64,000 bases of DNA from Gemmatimonadota bacterium (lineage in GTDB: Bacteria; Gemmatimonadota; Gemmatimonadetes; Gemmatimonadales; GWC2-71-9): contig QHUL01000055.1 of assembly GCA_003222115.1 (NCBI GenBank), positions 1 to 64,000 on the forward strand, in the 5' to 3' direction. Positions within the stretch are counted from its first letter, which is position 1. Each line of letters begins with the position of its first letter. Position numbers and translations under genes: made by a program. The notes beneath the pieces are model-generated. The model searched no databases. It was given only the letters and a program-made list of their open reading frames with translations, and was not told the origin of the DNA. Shown here piece after piece: positions 60,933 to 64,000 of this stretch.

Positions 60933-61178
60933 CTAGCCAGGCTGTCGGCTCGGCGCAACGGTCACGGCCCACCCCCGAGCCGCTCCCCATTGCCGCACCC
61001 GCGGTCGGAATCGCTCCGGTCGGTCGGCGTGGCGCACGCGCGCGGCGAGACAGGCCGCCTCGCCCTCCCGCTCGACGCGGTACCACGTGACCGCCGTCGC
61101 GTCCAGCGTGTCGAGCGCTGCAGCGTCGAGCGGCGAGCCGCCGGCACTGAGCACGATGATCAGCGACTCGTAGTCCAC
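60933..61178 (-). CDS. Small hypothetical protein upstream of lepB
   Basis: An 81-codon frame starts at GTG 61178 and ends 10 bp before lepB on the same strand. It begins MDYESLIIVLSAGGSPLDAA and contains VTWYRVEREGEAACLAARVR, giving a plausible small alpha/beta protein with normal codon bias. No family is recognised, and no strong ribosome site is visible. It could be the first gene of a lepB transcript or a chance frame in GC-rich DNA. Confidence 0.45.
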   Translation of the reverse strand: MDYESLIIVLSAGGSPLDAAALDTLDATAVTWYRVEREGEAACLAARVRHADRPERFRPRVRQWGAARGWAVTVAPSRQPG

Positions 61179-61286
61179 CGGTCGACACGCTAGCGCCGGC
61201 CGGTGTGACGGGCGTCACCCTCTCCTTGCGCGCCGGCGCGAATCCACGCGCCTTGACGCGCCGGGCCGCGCTCGTAACATCGCCTG

Positions 61287-62873
61287 ATGGCCGAGCCCCC
61301 GCGCCGCTGCAACGCCGCCGCCTGGTTCGTGGACCGACACGTGGCCGCGGCGCGCGGTGATCGCACGGCGCTGGTCGCGGACGGGCGCCCGCTCGCCTAC
61401 CGGACGGTGTTCGAGAACGTGAACCGCACGGGCCACGCCCTGCGCCGGCTCGGCGTGGGAATGGGAGACCGCGTGCTCCTCCTCCTCCCCGACGTGCCCG
61501 AGTTCGCGTATGGCTTCTGGGGAGCGATCAAGCTCGGCGCCGTACCGATCCCCACGAACACGCTGCTCACGCCGCGGGACTACGAATACATCCTGACCGA
61601 CAGCGGCGCGGTGGCAGCGATCGTGAGCGCCTCGCTCCTCCCCGCCATCGCGGAGGTTCGCCCCCGCCTCGGATTCCTGCGGCACATCGCGGTCGTCGGC
61701 GAGGCGGCAGGGGACACGCTCGCCTTCGCGGATCTCATCCGGGCGGAGTCCACGGAGCTCGCGCCCGCGCCCACGACCCGTGACGACCCGGCGTTCTGGC
61801 TCTACACCTCGGGGACGACGGGGACTCCCAAGGCCGCCGTGCACCTGCAGCATGACATGCGCGTGTGCTGCGAGGGATTCGCGCGGCATGTGCTCGAGAT
61901 CGTGCCGGACGACCGCTGCTTCTCCGTCGCGAAGCTGTTCTTCGCCTACGGCCTCGGGAACGCCCTCTACTTCCCCTTCGCCGTCGGGGCAGCGGGTATC
62001 CTGCACTCCGGCCGCCCCGAGCCCGCGAAGGTCCTCGAGCTCATCACGCGCGAGCGGCCCACGCTGTTCTTCGCCGTCCCGACCGCCTACGCGGCGCTAC
62101 TGCAAGTCCCCGATGCGGAGCGCCGCTACGATCTGCGGTCCATCCGCGTATGCCTCTCCGCGGGCGAGCCACTGCCCAAGGCGCTGTACGAGCGATGGCT
62201 CGCGAAGTTCGGGCTCGAGATCCTGGATGGGATCGGCTCGACGGAACTGTGTCACACGTTCATCGCGAACCGCCGCGGCAGGGTGCGACCAGGCTCGAGC
62301 GGGACGCTCGTCCCAGGCTACGACGCGCGCGTGGTCGACGACGCGGGCCGCGACCTCGCCCCCGGAGAGGTCGGCAACCTGCTCGTGAGAGGGGACAGCG
62401 CGTGCGCCGGGTATTGGAACCAGCCGGAGCGCACCGGGCAGACGTTCCTCGGAGAGTGGGTGCGGACCGGGGACAAGTACTCCCGCGACGGGGACGGCTA
62501 CTTCTGGTACGCGGGCCGGTCGGACGACATGATCAAGGCGGGAGGGATGTGGGTCTCGCCGGTCGAAGTGGAGGGTGCGCTGGCCGAGCACGACGCGGTG
62601 CTCGAGGCAGGGGTGGTCGGCGCCCCGGACACCGACGAACTCACCAAGCCGCTCGCGTTCGTCGTCCTCGCGCCCGGCCAGGCGCCGACGCCGGCCCTGG
62701 AGCGGGAGCTGCAGGGGTTCGTGAAGCAGCGCCTCGCGCCCTACAAGTACCCGCGCTGGATCGTGTTCCTCCCCGAGCTCCCCAAGACTGCCACCGGAAA
62801 GATCCAGCGCTTCAAGCTGCGCGAGCTCGCGGCGCGGCGGTCAGCCCTCGGTGTCGATCTGAGCGCGCTGTAG
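61287..62873 (+). CDS. Benzoate-CoA ligase family acyl-CoA synthetase
   Basis: The 528-residue ANL enzyme activates a carboxylic acid with ATP and CoA. It opens NAAAWFVDRHVAAARGDRTA, a start typical of benzoate-CoA and 4-hydroxybenzoate-CoA ligases. The P-loop is WLYTSGTTGTPKAAVHLQHD (about residues 171-190), followed by KLFFAYGLGNALYFPF, ILDGIGSTELCHTFI, WVRTGDKYSRDGDGYFWYAG, GRSDDMIKAGGMWVSP and the C-terminal Lys motif PKTATGKIQRFKLR. An aryl acid is the likely substrate by family; a ring-degradation cluster is not in view. Its last 33 bp overlap the aldehyde dehydrogenase gene tail to tail. Confidence 0.92.
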   Translation: MAEPPRRCNAAAWFVDRHVAAARGDRTALVADGRPLAYRTVFENVNRTGHALRRLGVGMGDRVLLLLPDVPEFAYGFWGAIKLGAVPIPTNTLLTPRDYEYILTDSGAVAAIVSASLLPAIAEVRPRLGFLRHIAVVGEAAGDTLAFADLIRAESTELAPAPTTRDDPAFWLYTSGTTGTPKAAVHLQHDMRVCCEGFARHVLEIVPDDRCFSVAKLFFAYGLGNALYFPFAVGAAGILHSGRPEPAKVLELITRERPTLFFAVPTAYAALLQVPDAERRYDLRSIRVCLSAGEPLPKALYERWLAKFGLEILDGIGSTELCHTFIANRRGRVRPGSSGTLVPGYDARVVDDAGRDLAPGEVGNLLVRGDSACAGYWNQPERTGQTFLGEWVRTGDKYSRDGDGYFWYAGRSDDMIKAGGMWVSPVEVEGALAEHDAVLEAGVVGAPDTDELTKPLAFVVLAPGQAPTPALERELQGFVKQRLAPYKYPRWIVFLPELPKTATGKIQRFKLRELAARRSALGVDLSAL

Positions 62874-64000
62874 CTTCCCCGAGTAGTCCACGTACACCAC
62901 CTTCGTCTCGGAGTAGAAGTCGTAGACTTCCCAGCCGCCCTCGCGGTGCCCGTTCCCCGTCTGCTTCACGCCGCCGAACGGCAAGTGCGCCTCGGCGCCG
63001 ATGGTCGGCGCGTTCACGTAGGTGATCCCGTTGTCGAGATCCTGCATCGCGCGGAACGCGGCGTTGACGTTGCGCGTGTAGATCGAGCTCGACAGACCGT
63101 ACGCCACGTCGTTGTTGACGCGGATCGCCTCGTCGAGCGAGCCGACCCGGATCACCGACAGCACCGGCCCGAAAATCTCCTCTTGCTCGACCCGCATCCC
63201 GGGCTTCACGCCCGTGAGCACGGTCGGCCGGTAGAACCAGCCGCAGTCGAACGCCTTGCCCGCGGGCTTCGCGCCCCCCGTCGCCAGGGTCGCACCCTCC
63301 TCCTGTCCCACGCCGACGTAGTATTCGACCTTCTTGCGGGCGGCCTCGTTGATGAGAGGCCCCACTTCCGTGGAGGGCTCGAGCCCAGGGCCGAGCCGCA
63401 GGCGCTCCGCGCGGTCGCAGATCAGCTGGACGAGCTTGTCGTGTACCCGCTCCTGGACGATCAGCCGGCTCGTGGCGGTGCAGCGTTGGCCGGTCGTGCC
63501 GAACCCGCCCCACAGCACGCCGTCGAGCGCGAGATCGAGATCCGCGTCCTCCAGCACGATCATCGCGTTCTTGCCGCCCATCTCGAGCGACAGTCGCTTG
63601 TGCATCCGGCCGCAGGTGGCGCCGATGATCGCCCCGGTCTCGGTCGAGCCGGTGAAGGAGATCACGTCCACCCCGGGGTGCTCCACCAGCGCCTTGCCGG
63701 CGGCCTCCCCGAGCCCGTGCACGACCTGAATCACTTCGGGCGGGAGCCCCGCCTCGAGCAACACCTCGACGAGCAGATTCGCCGTGTGCGGCACGTCCTC
63801 CGACGGCTTCCAGATGACGGCGTTGCCGCACAGCAAGGCTGGAAAGAGCTTCCACGTCGGGACGGCCAGGGGGAAGTTGAAGGGCGTGATGACGCCGGCG
63901 ACGCCGATGGGCCGGCGATAGCTCATCGCCCACTTGTTGCGAAGCTCGGAGGGCACGGTGCGCCCGAACAGCCGGCGCCCTTCGGTGTGGGCGTAATAGG
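62841..64000 (-). CDS. Aldehyde dehydrogenase, N-terminus outside the window
   Basis: About 386 C-terminal residues are visible, and the frame runs off the right edge. Motifs present are PIGVAGVITPFNFPLAVPTW, FTGSTETGAIIG, LEMGGKNAMIVLEDADLDLA (catalytic Glu), FGTTGQRCTATSRLIVQE (catalytic Cys), GMRVEQEEIFGPVLSVIRV and LPFGGVKQTGNGHREGG. All active-site residues of the NAD(P)-dependent ALDH superfamily are intact. The C-terminus overlaps the CoA-ligase gene by 33 bp. The substrate aldehyde is unknown; the neighbour makes an aromatic or semialdehyde substrate possible. Confidence 0.93.
   Translation of the reverse strand, partial: YYAHTEGRRLFGRTVPSELRNKWAMSYRRPIGVAGVITPFNFPLAVPTWKLFPALLCGNAVIWKPSEDVPHTANLLVEVLLEAGLPPEVIQVVHGLGEAAGKALVEHPGVDVISFTGSTETGAIIGATCGRMHKRLSLEMGGKNAMIVLEDADLDLALDGVLWGGFGTTGQRCTATSRLIVQERVHDKLVQLICDRAERLRLGPGLEPSTEVGPLINEAARKKVEYYVGVGQEEGATLATGGAKPAGKAFDCGWFYRPTVLTGVKPGMRVEQEEIFGPVLSVIRVGSLDEAIRVNNDVAYGLSSSIYTRNVNAAFRAMQDLDNGITYVNAPTIGAEAHLPFGGVKQTGNGHREGGWEVYDFYSETKVVYVDYSGKLQRAQIDTEG

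Overview
The window is a GC-rich bacterial chromosome segment with almost no non-coding space. It has frequent GTG and TTG starts and many 4-bp stop/start overlaps (ATGA, GTGA, TTGA). Several features suggest an FCB-group relative, most likely Gemmatimonadota: a short Bacteroidetes-style primary sigma factor (285 aa, no region 1.1), GldA/GldF/GldG-like export genes, a FlgD/Por-type beta-sandwich protein, TolB-propeller outer-membrane fusions, and many secreted peptidases. That placement is inference from gene content; no rRNA lies in the window. I saw no tRNA, rRNA, CRISPR array, insertion sequence or prophage.

Layout. 1-7.5 kb: secreted and envelope enzymes (NTF2-amidohydrolase, GNAT, M28 peptidase, di-haem lipoprotein). 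7.5-11.7 kb: a three-gene ABC export operon (ATPase, GldF-GldG fusion, DUF4340). 11.7-17.2 kb: housekeeping genes prs, rplY, pth, hppA and ychF. 17.2-21.1 kb: minus-strand lipoprotein, M2 dipeptidase and membrane-anchored JAB peptidase. 21.4-27.0 kb: the rpsF-rpsR-DUF2232-rplI-rsfS cluster, ending in a peptidase/propeller/beta-barrel fusion. 27.1-36.3 kb: two SPOR proteins translationally coupled to smc, then a FlgD-like protein, an MBL hydrolase, aroF and a lolA-like gene. 36.4-43.0 kb: minus-strand S41 peptidase, tmk, ylbF, prmC, prfA and rpmE. 43.1-47.5 kb: a Crp regulator, MBL hydrolase, CsgG-like protein and GAF/HD-GYP protein. 47.5-60.9 kb: minus-strand hyuAB, lnt, an oxidoreductase, spoIID-like, hemL, rimO, yajQ, rpoD and lepB. 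The end holds a benzoate-CoA ligase-like gene and a truncated aldehyde dehydrogenase.

Together these are core translation and cell-cycle genes interleaved with a large envelope and secretion programme. LepB, Lnt and LolA mature and sort lipoproteins, of which several are encoded here. SMC is co-transcribed with SPOR proteins expected to mark the division septum.

The most unusual signals are repeats. First, five gene junctions carry inverted arrays of 7- or 8-bp units. Two of these (35.6 and 51.5 kb) share a related core in opposite orientation, and two (35.6 and 54.7 kb) appear to supply the start and signal peptide of the adjoining exported protein. Second, a 28-bp sequence occurs in the same reading frame inside prmC and hyuA, where it encodes an extra KDSL-type insertion. 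Other points are a CTG start for pth, a CRP-like operator upstream of rpsF, and a recurring GTCTATnTT promoter element.
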